A stretch of DNA of 64,000 nt, from positions 90,030,431-90,094,430 of the forward strand of contig NC_092461.1 in the NCBI RefSeq assembly GCF_047495875.1, in the 5' to 3' direction. Below the pieces are notes generated by a model, which worked only from the letters and a program-made list of their open reading frames with translations, was not told where the DNA came from and did not search any database. Made by a program: the position numbers and the translations under genes. Of the stretch, positions 37,430 to 50,798 are shown one piece after another; positions within the stretch are counted from its first letter, which is position 1; every line of letters begins with the position of its first letter. Origin of the DNA: Pithys albifrons albifrons. Lineage: Eukaryota > Chordata > Aves > Passeriformes > Thamnophilidae.

Positions 37430-37740
37430 GCAATGCCCCTTGTTAAGTTAGCAATTCTGTCTTTGTGCAAACTTTTTCACATGCAATTGGCTTGTTACAT
37501 TTCTCTGTATACTTAGCTGTATTGCCATGGCAATAGGAAAAACATGATGATGCAGATTTGGAGAGGAAGGAAAAAAGAGATAAACCATCACTGTCATCTC
37601 ACGGCTACATGAGGTGAGAATTGGCTAATTTATGAAGTTAAAGGACATGCAATTTAAAAGATCAGAGAGGTTAAAAGGAGTCCGGAAGTTTTCCAAGTAG
37701 AATTTTTCCAATTCATAAACATGCAAAGAATGGGATCTGG
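37430..37740. promoter_or_regulatory. putative enhancer with palindromic X-box
   Basis: At 37520-37535 lies the exact 16-base palindrome TATTGCCATGGCAATA, close to the RFX-family X-box dimer consensus GTTGCCATGGCAAC. Around it are GCAATTGGCTTGTTAC, GGCTAATTTATGAAG and TGATGATGCAG words. A full inverted repeat of this kind is unlikely by chance and suggests an RFX-bound regulatory element. Confidence 0.4.
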
Positions 37741-38689
37741 ATTTCCCTAAATTGGGTCTAAGTCAGCCTGCACTTGCATAAGAGGCATGATAAAAATTCT
37801 TGAGTAAGGAGTGGAGAGTTTGACTACGGCCTTTTAAAGCAGGCATACCATTGAAACTGAGTTTCAGCTTTTGCCTTTGTATTAAATAATGTAAAATTAT
37901 TTATTTATAGACATAGATACAATGTTTAAATTTTTCAAAATTATTTTCATATAAATTAGTTAAATAGCCTATTGCTATTTATGTAGAAATATTCATTAAA
38001 TTAGAAAATTTTCTCCCACTTTTCAACTATTTCCATATTTTCTGTTTAAAATTCTTTTGGCTTAAGTGAAATTTCCCCCATTGTATTCATAATTTCAGGA
38101 TCCGATTGTGATTCTATTTCAATTCAAGCATCTAGAGACATGGTGAGCCACCTTAAATGGACAAAACAATACAAGAGTTTCACTATAGACCTCTAAGTCT
38201 AATCTTGCAGTCATTTGCTCATGTGAATACTTTGAAGCTCAATAGTACAACTCTGGTGACAATGTTACTCTTACAGAAATTGAATCTTTTAAATGCTTGC
38301 ACATGGGAATAATTCCATGCATCTGAGCAGTTGTCTTCTATGAAATTACTGCCTTGTGTCAAGTTAACCATATGTGGATATATTTTCAAGGATGAGGGGG
38401 TTCCCAGGAAGGGGTTCCTGGGGCTTTATCAGAATAAGCCTTATTGATCACTTCATGAACAAAGCATCATACATGTGATCATGCCATTAGCAATGTGCAA
38501 AAATTCCACAAGTAATATTGATGAAATGTAAACCCAAATTTTTAAGAAAATGCAGATTTGATTTTTAACATGGGATTTTAATATGAAAATGTCTCTTTAA
38601 AAATTCACTGCAGTGAGATCAGTAAATATAAATAAAACATGTGAAGAATATTAATCTTAGTAAAATTGAAGAAGCAAGCTGTCAATGGC
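37741..38689. other. AT-rich noncoding stretch
   Basis: No recognised feature. Notably AT-rich at 37880-38060. Confidence 0.4.
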
Positions 38690-38970
38690 TGTCAGACACA
38701 ATATGAACTGACAGTTGCATGGCTTACCGTCTGACATTGGGATCATTACCTGTCTGTTTCTCTATCAAAATACCTACAGGGAATAAGAGTTTGCAGATTA
38801 CAGGCACGGGTGGGAGTGGGGAAAAGGGAAGAGCAGTTAAAATGGAAGCTTAATGACAGCTGTGAAACATACGTATGCAACATATTCATCAGGATTAATC
38901 ATCAGTCCGAAGGAATGGCTTGCATCATTCATTATCAGCATTACTGGAGAAAAGCTTTAAAACAGCATCT
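38690..38970. promoter_or_regulatory. putative developmental enhancer block
   Basis: Contains TGTCAATGGCTGTCAGACAC, TAAT at 38851 beside an E-box CAGCTG (38857-38862), GGATTAATCATCAGTCCG and ATTCATTATCAGC. The density of homeobox/E-box words and retained CpGs in an AT-rich neighbourhood looks enhancer-like. No alignment run. Confidence 0.3.
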
Positions 38971-41900
38971 ATAGTTTTCAGATCCCACTCCTCCCTCAAA
39001 TCAAACTCAAATGTGACACTCAACTCTCTTCTGGCTGCCACAGATACAGAACCCATAGATGAAGCTTTAATTGTGTTCACATATTAAGACAATTTATAGG
39101 AATGGGTCAGATATTAGCAGCAGATCCTCACATGAAAAGATACTGCAGGCTTTTCCACCCTTCTCCCTCAGTTAAGCTCACCTGGCCAGCCACTGACCCT
39201 GCTGGGGTGACACAGAAAGCCCCTGAGTCCACCCAGCATAACAGGCAGGAGAAATGACTCATGGGCAGCTATTTCTCCATTTGCAGTCTGTAATCTCAGC
39301 TACCTCTGTGACTGTGGTCAACATTCCCAGGGGTCTTCCTGGGAACAGTCGTCATGGTATAAGTTGATTTTTCATGTAAACTATGGTGTGAAAGGGTGAC
39401 TGGGATCACAAAGAGCACTGATCATATTCCCTCTGGGCTTCCAGGATGGTTAAAGTTTGCATGACCATTTAGGTGATGAGAGAAGAACCACTGGGGAAAT
39501 TTCCTTTCTTGGTAAATGCTTTCTACAAGTTTTACCACCAAACACCTTGATCCACACCTGCAAATCCTTGCTGAGGGTTGAGCACAGTGACGAAAGTTGA
39601 TTACATAGAATTACTAGAAAAGCCTGAAGAAAAGCAGTGCTCAGAGGAACCAGCAGAGAGGATGGGTCAGGCCCATATTGATAGAGTCACTGACCACATG
39701 TATGCATTCATTTTAGACAACTGCATGCACAAAGCCACCAATGTGCGAGCACCTCCCTTAACAACAATTGGCTGAAGCGCCTGAGGTTGGGATGGCACAT
39801 GTGGAGGCTGCACAGTGCCACCATACTGACTTCTTGATGTCTTAAAGAGGGCAGACAGCACTGCATGCAAGAAATGCACTGGGGTTCATTTATCCGCTAA
39901 AGAACAATTGAAACCAGGATTGCAAGCAAGTTGGGAAACTATTAGCTTAAGACTTTGGAAAGCAAGCCAGAGAAAAGTTAGAAAAATGCATCTTTTTTCC
40001 CTCTTCAGATCTAAAACTGTACCTTCATATGATCTGAGGAGCAGCACCCCAGAGCCCCCAGCATTCCAATCTTCCCAGCCTGGGTGGCTTGGACAAAGGC
40101 CACTGTGAGTCGTAGAAGCCTTGTCTGTGGGCTTTTCTAAGGTGCTTGAGTAGCTTTTCCTGGATAAACACTGACTGAAACAAAACACAGTTGGGTGAAC
40201 AACACAAATTTTTTCTATTAAATTTTGCTCAGTATTAAAATATGTATCCATTTCACCCATGCTGAAAGTCTTGGCATCTCCTTGTCATAAACATTCATGC
40301 AAGAAAACAGTACTAGTATATCTTTATGGAAAATTTTATGCACATACATATCAATGAATTTCATTTTTAAATGTATTTCTTGAGAGGCTTCAGACAAGGA
40401 ACCTGGTGAAAGTTGCATTCATTCACTTTAGGAGCAGAAATAATATCATGTGACAAATCACCATCAAAAATGCAGCTCTGGTGGCAAGTATTTAATATCA
40501 GCTGGAGAATGAAAAACAGCTCACAGGTAGAACCTTTGCAACATTTATCAAGAATTTTAATAACAAATACATAAAAAACTAATGCAATCTCCTAGCAGTA
40601 GCTTGTTAAAACTTGACTGAATCTCAGAAATTCAGCAGAACATTACATTAAAATTTCAACTGCCAAACAAAAATAAACCACATTGTTAATGATAATTTAT
40701 GCAGCAGAATTTCATGCTTTTCAACTAGTTCCACAGCCTTAACTATTAGAAAACAGTTCCACTTATAAAACACATTCCTACAAACTCCTTCTGTTACACC
40801 ACTGAAAGCGAAGAAAATGGATGGAGCAACAGGAAGAACCCTCACTGACCCCATGCAACTTCTTTGTTTGTTGTTTTGTTTGGAGTTTTTTTTAATGTAA
40901 TAAATACAAAATTTAAGTCTCTCACACTTGATTCTTTCCCTAAAAATACTCTGAAAAGTGAAGACGAAAATACATGTATTTACTTTGTCTGGTGACAAAT
41001 ATTATCAGCATATTTATATTCTAATCTATAACTTTAATACAGTCTAGATAATAAAGTACTACTTTTCAGAACTTCCTTGAGCACAATTCCCATTTGTAAT
41101 TATGTATAGTTATTTCTATGTTGGCAGCATCTGCAATATGCAGCTACAATCTCTAATCTCTTTATAGAAGACGCTTAACGAAATACAGGAGGAAACCTTG
41201 TCCCTAAGAGCTATAGTGCTGATGACACAACTTCAAAGGGAGGAAACTGTATCTTCTTATTTCATATTTGCTGAGGATACAATAGAGTCAACATTATGAT
41301 TGGGATATTGTGTAACAAAGGTGATTTCCAAAGACATACTAGCTCACACAAAACCAAGAAATAGTAGAAATTATACTATCTATTATGTAGACACCTTTTT
41401 AGATTGTGGAAAGTAGTTTAAAGTGTGAGTTAGCAGACAGAGACTGAGTACCCATCATGATTCATAACATCATCACCCTGTCCTGAGCAGATGTTAGAGG
41501 ATACGGACTTGCTATTGTTCTGTGTGCAGGTGGAATTGTAGCACAAAAAAAGCGCCAATATTCCCACTTTCATGTCATTGCAACATATGTACTGAATTCT
41601 TAGGATATTAAAAAATGCATGCACTTAACTCCTTTTTGTTTAACAAAACACCTAACCGTTTGGGACAACAAAAGCAAAACTTTCCCAAGGATAAATCATA
41701 ACTTTTTAGGGAGATTTCTTCTGCAGTCACAGGGGCCCCAGGCAGTGTCCATAAGTTTTCCTGTCTCTCTCCACCTCCTCTCTCTGGTGTCAGTCATGAT
41801 GTACACCATGAAAGTCTGTCAGTGCCAGGGATTTGAGCTGGAGACTGAAAATATGTCTCAAGTAAGAGTCACAGAAAGGCATAGCTAGGAAATGGAAGAC

Positions 41901-44900
41901 CTTTTTTAGGCTGTTTTCCTAGTACATTCTTCAAGCAGTTTTAGGTAAAAGACTGATTTCAATCTCTGCCACCACACTTTGTTTTTTTTAAATTAGGAAG
42001 AGAGTTCAAATCGCAATTCCAAGTGAGTCTTAATGATACCTCTCTCTTAACGCTTCTCATTTTCCTGTGCTTTGATTACTGCACTACTCCTTTATCATTA
42101 GGAGACTAGACACTCAAAAGTTCATGTGGAGAAAAAGCTTGCTCATTGCTGAAATGACGTGAAGAATGATGCCTTTCAGTGAAAGGAAGTACATGGGAAA
42201 GCCCAAGGGAAGTCCACTCTGGAAACAACCCTCATGCCCTCATGGCATTGCACCGAGTGTGGCAGGGAAGGGCACTTGTGCTCACTGAGTGCTATGAAAG
42301 TCTGGAGACAGAAGGAAAGGCTCTGGCAGGTATCTCAGTGCTCAACTCCTACTCTCCTAAGAGGCACAAGCACCACATCCTTAAATCAAATGTGGAGAGT
42401 AAGGAAAAAGCAGGGAATGGGCAGGGAACAAGAACCCCCTAGAAGATATGATTTTGAATTGAAGCATTTGGGCAAATGAAGTGAATTCTCCCTTCTAAGA
42501 ATGTGATTCACAAGGGAAAGATACCTGAATTTGTAAGCTTGTGATCAAGACTTTATGAACTCCCTTGATAATCATGAAGGTGAGCTCTTGTTAAGGCAGA
42601 AATCATCCCTTTTACCCAGGAAAAATCTGCATTTGCACTAGGCTTATTACCTTTATCCTCAACATAGTAAAATTCAGCCTCTACTACTGACATGTGGCCC
42701 ACCAGCATCTATTTGGTGCCATGGGCCACTGCAGGGTGTGATATATCAGCTTTTCCCTAAAGCTTTAAGAGGAACCACAGTGCTCCTTAAGTCGTCTTAC
42801 AGGTGTTGCTAACACAGCTGTGCCCAGGATGCTGAACGCTCACCTCGTAAACCAGTGGCTGGACATCCAAATAAAATTAGCCTACATCTCAGAAGAGCTC
42901 ACTGTCTTGAGTTGAAGTAACAGAAGCTATAGGTCCTCATCTTTTTCTTTCAGGGCCAAAGTACAGGTTTTGGCATCTAATCTAGGTTTAAAATTTCTCT
43001 CTGAGATCTAAAAAATCCTTTCTTAGTGTGGCATATTCTAGATGTATAAGCCAAGTTAAAAATACACCTAGTTCACATTCCTTACTTTTAAATTAACATA
43101 TGTCATTCTAATTATTTGTCAATTAAATTAACACAGAGACAAGCATTGTCTTCAAAATTGTCTGAAACAATGGAAATGAATTGTGACTAGATGGATAGGA
43201 TTTAATAAGAAGTGTTTCTGAGGTGTATGTATGGACACAAAGTTTCAATTACAGGATAGAAAAAGAAGGGTCATTTCCAACTTCAGATATTTTATGATAT
43301 TCCTATGAAAAGGAAACAGAAACTAAGAGAAAAAAAAATACTGAGTTCTTGCTTTTGCCACTGTTATTTACGTGAATGCAGATCTTGACCTGTGTACAAT
43401 TAAAGACCGAGGAGTAATTTGAGAAGCAATCCCTCATCTGAGATTGCTGGAAATGCCAAATATTAACTTACTCTTAGCATGTTCCTCAAAGAGGCAGATC
43501 CGGACTCTACATAGGCAAAGGTAGGAAATAAGTAAGTAATTGGATTTTTAGGACATGAACCCTTGACATTTTGCTTCACTAGGGCTGCATACCATAGTCG
43601 GGACCATAATCTTTTTGTATGGAACAAGGAAATTTTGATAAAAAAACATACGCACACATTCCTCTCTGCTTCCTTATTTACACATTTTGTGTGTGAACCA
43701 ATAAACCACACATTTTTCATCCACACTATTCATATTGAGCAGAGCCGTGACAGATTACTGCAGACTGGTAAAAGCTTTCAGTGGAAATTTTTAACCCATC
43801 TGGAGTGTTGAAGATCACCTGATTGTTTCAAGGTATTTTTAGTAAGAATGATAGTTGGTCTTTAAATTAAAAATTAAAAATCTTCTTCCTTTGCCAGATG
43901 CTTTTACTAACTTGTCAAGAACTTCACATTTTTCCCTCTTGGTGATAATAGGATGGTTTGAGGCTTAAGCGTTTACTAGAAGACAAAATACGTTTTTTTC
44001 TGTGCCTGATAGCCAAATTACATACTGATGTATACTTCTCCATCTTGATAATAACTCTATAAACTTTATAATTTGATGGAATAGGAAATAATAATCTGGT
44101 TTAGGCTGTAGCAAAGCATAATATTATTGTTTCACTTTGGAGAAAATTCTGGAATCAGTATATAAAAAATTTAACTTTCATATTGTCATCAATTATTGTT
44201 GATCTTACCCACAACAAGAATATCCTATAAGCAAAGACCTGAGCCTAATTAGCACGAGCCAATAGATAAGTTTAAAAATATCCAAATATGTACTGTGAAA
44301 TCCAAATTTACTATCCCATTTTTTAAAAAGTCATAATTCAAACCTTTAGTCATCCACAGAAACAGGCCATGGCAATGTGAACCTTTTCATACTGGTTGTC
44401 TGTTGTTGTTCTAAGTGGGATTTCCATCCCATTAGCGTGTGACCTGAAGTGTCCCACTGGTGTCTCAGCTGCTGAAGCTAATGGCAAAGCATCAGCAAGA
44501 TGATGAGGCACTTGTGGTTTTCTTTGGATAGGTGCCTACCATAAGGATCTACCTTATTTCCAAAAGCAAATCCATGATAATAACTTAATGTATGAGTAGC
44601 ACTATCCTGCAAAGATTATACTTTGTAAGAATGAAAAGTGTTTCTCATTTCCTTTTCCCATCTCCCCAGACCTTTTCTCTCAATTCCTTTCCCCTGCCTC
44701 TACTATGGTTTTCCTTCTTTGACTCTACCTCAGTTTCTATCTAAATATCCCCTTAATTCATCATATCTATTTAGTATTCCAGTTGTCCTATTTCTCCTTG
44801 CTTGGTAGCCCTGTTCTACCAGGAGTTCATTGAGTACTGTTTAGTGTTCAAGAGAAGACCCGACATTTAATATATTACACTTAAAATGAAACTTAGTGCT

Positions 44901-47900
44901 TCCTTCCTGTGACCTTGAGGTACCTCTAATATGTAGTCAAATGTCAGAAATGCTCATTAAACATTAATACAGTTAAGAAAAATATCTGAGGATAAAAAAT
45001 TACTAATTTTGGGCCAGAAAGTGAATCAAGAGGCAGAGCCAGGAGCAGAACCCTAGGCTTGTGTGTCTTGCCTTCTGTTCAATGACTTCTCCTTGTGTCT
45101 GCAGGTAACTTTCATCTGGAGAGCTCAATATAAATTCAAGTAAAGTCCATGCCTCTAAGAAGTAGAAAGCATTGTATTTATCTCTGCTGCACGTGTACAG
45201 AAGATTTATAACTTGTATATATTGTAAGGGCATATTCAGTGTCAAGGATAAGCGGTTCACTTGATCAGAGATGGCACAATGTTTCAGAGAGTACTTTGGT
45301 CTGTTTCTTCCCTATAACCTTGACATTCAGAATAGATACATGAAAAGGTTCACTAAAATTCATCTCAGCCATTACATATTTACACTAAAATAATGCATAA
45401 TGTGTGATAATTTGCTTTTTAGAGCAACATTGAGACCATAACCCAACTACACTCAACATAAATTTGGTTTCGCTTTGAATTTTGGAGAAACATCCGAAGC
45501 TACCAACACACCCACAACAGGTATTCAAAGTAAAAGCCAACAGCAACTGTTTGCACACATCTTTGCTAAGTAAAACTGCAGTCATTATGCAGTTCCTTTT
45601 CTGTTTCTTGCGTTACTCTTTAGAGTATATTGCCTTCTTGGTTCCCTGTTACGAGCTGCACACATTCTTTGAGATCCAAGTCTTCATCTGTAATCCAGAG
45701 GGTATGAGTACTAAATCTGTATCCTTATACTGTCTGAAGTAATGATAATTAGAAATTAATCAGCTATTTTTAGCCTAATTTTATCTTTAGTCTGAATATT
45801 AAGACACAAGATAATTTTGTTTACAAAAAAGCTCTCAGAAAACAAGTCTTTTGTCAAAAATTACTGCAAAAAGCTAAAGAAAAATGAAAAAGCAAACCTT
45901 TTCCCTAGTGTTTTAATTGATTGTTTTGATTGTTTTAATTAGTAGAAAACATAATCTGATGTAAAGTTGTATTTAAGTTCATTATTACCTTTCCCACTTA
46001 GTTTTAAAATGCTGTAGAAAATCTTGAATTTTCTATTATATCTTGCATAATGATGTATTATCTCCTCCAAATACAATTAGCAATCTTCGCATATCTGAAT
46101 GGATTTTTATCTGATATGCAGTTGTCACAGAGACTCTGAAAACACTAAGAAAGCAGGTAAATTTTTATTTCCACAGTAGTAGATATTCTGCTGTCCCATA
46201 TCTGCAAAGCTGAAAGGATATTCTTTATCTTTTCAAACATTAAAGAAACGTTGAATAATTCATTTCCAGAAGTATTAACTAAAAAAAAAAATCAAAATCT
46301 TTGTCAGATACTGATTTTACAAATGTAATGTCCTTGGCAATGCAACTCAATGCCTGGTTCCCTAAGCAGATGTGAATCTCTGTTTATGTTATTCAGCTTC
46401 TCCCTATTATGTCATGGAGATAAATAAACAAAATTCCTGAATGGTAGCAGAATTGGTATTCTTAATTTTTAGTGGCTCTCAGAAGATTTTAAATCACTAC
46501 TGAGTTCTTGGATTACTTTATCATATGTTTAAAAAGTTTGGACAGTAGGGCAAAGGGGAGAGAGAGATAATGAGGCATTAAACTATTTTTTCTTCAACCC
46601 TAAAGATGAAAAGTTATTTAAAAATGAAAAAGGGGAGGGGGGAATCTAGTTTTTGCTGCTTTTCCAGCAGCATCTTGGCAGCTAGATTCATCACTAAGAA
46701 GAGACTGAAAAGTTTTACCTTTGCACTGCTTTTATGATGTGTCACTTCAAAAGATTGAGTCACTTAGGAAATGAAAAATCATCATTGTTATCAAGTGGAT
46801 AACTATTATTCATTTCTCAAGTGTTTTGAGCACCTTCTTTGACTTACTCAGCATGCTGGTCTTTGAGCTGTGATTAGGATCCTTGCCACTAACCAGGCTT
46901 GAGACCCTAACCTGGTTTGAGGTGGATATACATTCTTTATTTCAAAGCCCTGGGGAAAAAAAAAGACATCTCAAAATGTGTTAGCCTTGGAAGAAGAATC
47001 ACATAAGGAGTTTCAACAGATAAAAGGCCACTGTTACTTAAAATAAGCTACTGCAATGATCAGATTGAGCTCTCCATTCCTGTGGTATTTTTCATGCAGA
47101 TAGAAGCATTTCTCTCCATGTTTTAACCTTGCCACTTTAGAGAGCCACTTTAGGTAGGGACTGGCTCCCAGTGGGACTTGGTAGAGTGGCTGCCTACCCC
47201 AGTGAGGTCCTGTTCCCAGCTGGTCTGCAGACACCAAAGCACCATTTCTGCCTACAGTCCTCCTGATGAAACCCAAAAGCTCTAAGTTCAGGAGGACAAA
47301 AGATGTCAGAATGAAGTGCACAAGACAAAATATAGATCATTTTAATGGCAGAAGCAAAGATATGAATTCATACTCTCTACCCATCACTTTAATTATACAG
47401 TGTGTCAATAGATCAGAACAACACAGGGAAAAAAGTTGTGGAAGACTGGGAAGAAAATAGAGGAAAGGGAAGCGACAACACAATGCCCAGGAAACAGTTC
47501 TTACATTAGGAAGGTAGTAAATGATGCATCTTCAACAGAGAATGCTATAGTAGATCTGTCAGTAAAAGACATTTAAGAGCAGTAGCTGAAAACAACTCCT
47601 GTATGGACAGAAAATAGGTGTAGCAAAGTCAGCAGTGTGGTGGAAGCTCTGCTCCATCTCATCATTTTGCTCTAGGTGGGATATGGATATTCAGTTTGAG
47701 TGGGATTTTTTTTCTCTGTACTCAAAGCTTAGTGTCTCTGCTTGAACAACCCTGAGGTACCACTTCAGCTTGTTCTGGTACTACAAGAAACTGAACTGCA
47801 ACCAACAGGCCTTTTTATAAGGGCCACTGAACATACATTGGATGGTAATACCACAATTTTCAATAGCTAACAACCTGAACTCCATACCTGGAAGGAACAG

Positions 47901-48760
47901 GTGCCACATCCTATTACCAGTCCTCCAAGCCAGATCCCTATCTGCTTTTATCTTAATGGCTGCTCTGCAGATTAGTAACTATTGTGCCTCCATCCCTTCT
48001 TTTTTTTTCTTCTTTAGAAACAAGAGGAAGATCCCTGTCTATACTCATGTCCTGTGAGAAGCTGCAAATATGTAGCTCATTTTACTGTTTACAATAAATT
48101 ACACCATTTAATTATTGCCTTATTTATTTCTCTTTTGTATCTTCAGCAATTTTATAAATTGAAAATATATTGGCAAGAGATAATTCTAGTCTTGACATCT
48201 AACTTGTCCAGGGTGTCAATGAAGGAACTCTGAATTGTTTTTCTTTTTAAAACAGGTATTCAAAATGCAAATCACAGGTCTTGGGATACTTATTTTGTCA
48301 GAGAAGCACAGAAAAGACATATGTGATTATTATATTTTACTGTGATGTCAAATATGTATATACAGATGGAATAAGAGCAGACAGAAATATACAAATAGTT
48401 ATCTGGAAATACCTATGAGAATTTTTTCATTATATCAAACAGGAGCAGTAATATAATTTTATTTTCCAATACCACTAAAAGTGTAAACACTGATTGTAAT
48501 AGGTTCTTAATGGAGCCCCTGTCCCTGTGCATTTTAAAGGCATGCATCACTAAAATGCTAAAAAATACACATTTCTGCAGATTGTTCCTGCTGATATTCT
48601 ATGATGCTCTTTTGAAAATGGTACAGTCTTTACTACTCTTAAACTTCCTCAACCTAAAGCCCAGAACACTGGGGAACAGTTTGAAACCACACTTCAGGTT
48701 AGAAGACTTGTCTTTACACTGGCTAATGAACTCTGTGTAATGTCTGATCCTCCTTGGCAG
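38971..48760. other. long AT-rich noncoding stretch
   Basis: Nearly 10 kb without a supported gene, RNA or recognised transposon. Open frames are short. Splice-like pairs occur (for example 42500-42576) but enclose stops in all frames. A low-complexity A/T segment lies at 43863-43880. Confidence 0.45.
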
Positions 48761-48890
48761 CAGCAACATGGCGGGGGCTGCATTGTGCTATTCTTAGAGC
48801 ACCAGCCACAAGAGCTGGGCTGAGGCTTGAATTCTTGCTCTACGCTTTTACCCCAAGGAATGTAAAATACTTACAAGTGGTAGACTCCAG
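48761..48890 (+). other. candidate exon (unidentified)
   Basis: Acceptor TGATCCTCCTTGGCAG (ending at 48760) and a near-perfect donor CAG|GTAAGTGG (from 48891) bracket 130 bases. One frame is open throughout; it begins ATWRGLHCAILRAPATRAG and ends NVKYLQVVDS. A second frame contains ATGGCGG in good Kozak context (at 48768) but stops after nine codons. I do not recognise the peptide. It may be an exon of an unknown or noncoding transcript, or a chance pairing. Confidence 0.18.
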
Positions 48891-49068
48891 GTAAGTGGAT
48901 GAGGCAATTATCTGCAGATTTAAATAGGAGGCATCTACCCCATGTGCTATGATGCTGTATGTTTGCATAATGTTTGGCTGTCAGACTCAGAGGGTTCCTC
49001 CTGTGCTGCCCATTTGGTGTTACTGAAATGTAGTTACCTCTAGGGCAGCCATATGAAAAAAAAGCGAG

Positions 49069-49108
49069 AATCATAGAATCATTTCAGTTGGAAAGGCCCA
49101 TTAAGACG
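49069..49108 (-). mobile_element. CR1 3' tail remnant
   Basis: AATCATAGAATCATTTCAGT and then TGGAAAGGCCCATTAAGAC matches the last ~40 bases of a CR1 read on the minus strand (tail ATTCTATGATT). Only the 3' tip remains; sequence to the right is not CR1. Confidence 0.75.
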
Positions 49109-49854
49109 TACACAAGCTGTTGCAGATGAGGGACTTTTTTGCATAGACACCAAAACAATATTTATTACTAAAATTCTCCCGTGGAGTCTTTCCAAATCTA
49201 TGGAGAAGAGGTCTCTGAGATTTCATCTATGTTTCCACAACTTTTTGCACAGAGAAACAACTTGATTTACTTGTACCACTTTCTGCCCAATTTTGTGACT
49301 GAAGACTTATTGCCCTGAGCCCATCACTGCAATCTGTAAGTGTTCCATAGATTAATGAATTCCTTGTTCTGAGAGGGAGAAGTTATAATCCTTCCTCTCA
49401 GAGGGGATGAACTGCTGCTAAAAGCTCAGGATTGAAATCCTCTGAAATGTTGACCTGTGTTTCAGAAATGAATGGAGGTTAGGGGTACCAAAAGAGGAGT
49501 GAAATTCCTCAAAGGGTTTTAGACCAAGTGGCTTTCTCTGGACCACAACAAAGCAGAGAACTGAATCTCTAAACTTTCATTCTGTGCCTTAACCAGAAGG
49601 CCATCACTTCTCTCTAACAGTAAAGGGTGATGAACTTGATCAAGCAGGTTGTAAAACAGTATTGCAACCTCAGGCTGAGTTGCAGGCCAACTTCGTAATC
49701 AACTCAAGGCCAGGATTTTGCTTAGTGTCTTCCTTGTGTGTCTGGAAAATAGAATAAAAGACAAAAATATGAAATTACATAGGATTTTTTCATTTTTGTT
49801 GAAATTATTTAACTTGGTTTACCACTTCTAATGATATGACTATGCTGCTGAATT
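49109..49854. other. noncoding, no supported feature
   Basis: Nothing recognised. Confidence 0.4.
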
Positions 49855-49856
49855 TA

Positions 49857-49887
<31 letters not shown>

Positions 49888-49920
49888 CTGCAAACAAACA
49901 AAAACCACCCCACACAACCC
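49855..49920 (+). repeat. A-rich (CAAAA)n/(CAAA)n low complexity
   Basis: Runs of AAAAC and AAAC units grading into CCACCCCACACAACCC. Simple sequence. Confidence 0.85.
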
Positions 49921-50456
49921 AATGGATTTATTGGAAATGAAACTTCCAAATAAGAGAATGGCTTAGTCAACTGTTATCTGAGTTCAATTTTTTTCCTCAT
50001 TCTAATTAGCCTTACAGTGACTGGAGGCATATGGCATTTTGTCAAACCAAGGACAGTAGAAATAATGTAAACCTATTTTTTCTCCTGAAAGTACAAGACT
50101 TTGGGTCACTTTGTCCATAGAATTTGCTAGAAGCAAAGTAATTTCACAATTTTCCTATTATAGGATACATCCAACCCACACATCTTCCTAAATGCAGCCT
50201 GGAGGATGATGCTTTCTCTTTAAGGGAGGGTATTGCAAGAAACATACAATAACACTTGCAAAAAAGGCATCTACAAAACTCATATACATCTGCATTATGG
50301 AAGAAAAATCACTCCTGCTTACTTCTGTTAACTGTGCTAATTGCTCATCTAGACACTAATCTTCCAGACAAGCTTTGTGAATTACAAAAAAAAAAAAACA
50401 AGTGAAAAAAGAAGTGAAGAAAGATTTTTTGTTATGCCTGATTCCTTCAGCTCAAA
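49921..50456. other. noncoding, no supported feature
   Basis: Nothing recognised. An A run lies at 50386-50398. Confidence 0.4.
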
Positions 50457-50798
50457 TCGTAGAATTGTTTGGGTTCAAAAAGACCTCTGAGATTATCAAG
50501 TCCAACTGTTAACCCAGCACTGCCAAATCCACCACTAAAACATGTCCCCAAGAGCCAGACCTACACCTCTCTTAAATACCTATAGGGATAGTGAATCTAC
50601 CACTTCTCTGGTCAGCCTGAGTGCTTGAAAACCCTTTCAGTGCAGAAATTTTTCCTAATATCCAATCTAAGCCTCCCTTGATGCAACTTGAGGCCATTTC
50701 CACCTTTCGGATAGTTGTAGAAAGTGATAGGGTCCCTCCTATAATCCTGGTTACCTCAGCCAATTCTCATAAGACTTGTGCTCCAGGCCCTTCACCAA
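50457..50798 (-). mobile_element. CR1 LINE, minus strand, internally deleted
   Basis: Reads on the plus strand as the reverse of a CR1 end: TCGTAGAATTGTTTGGGTTC, AGACCTCTGAGATTATCAAG, CCACTAAAACATGTCCCC, TTTTTCCTAATATCCAATCT, CAACTTGAGGCCATTTCC, then AGTTGTAGAAAGTGATAGGG and CTCATAAGACTTGTGCTCCA. Compared with the usual CR1 order, a segment between the GGCCATTTCC and TAGTTGTAGAAAG words is missing, so the copy carries an internal deletion. Non-functional. Confidence 0.9.

Noticed and set aside
42500..42576. Exon-like block with GTGAGC donor on the plus strand
   Set aside because: Every frame is interrupted by stops and there is no other support.
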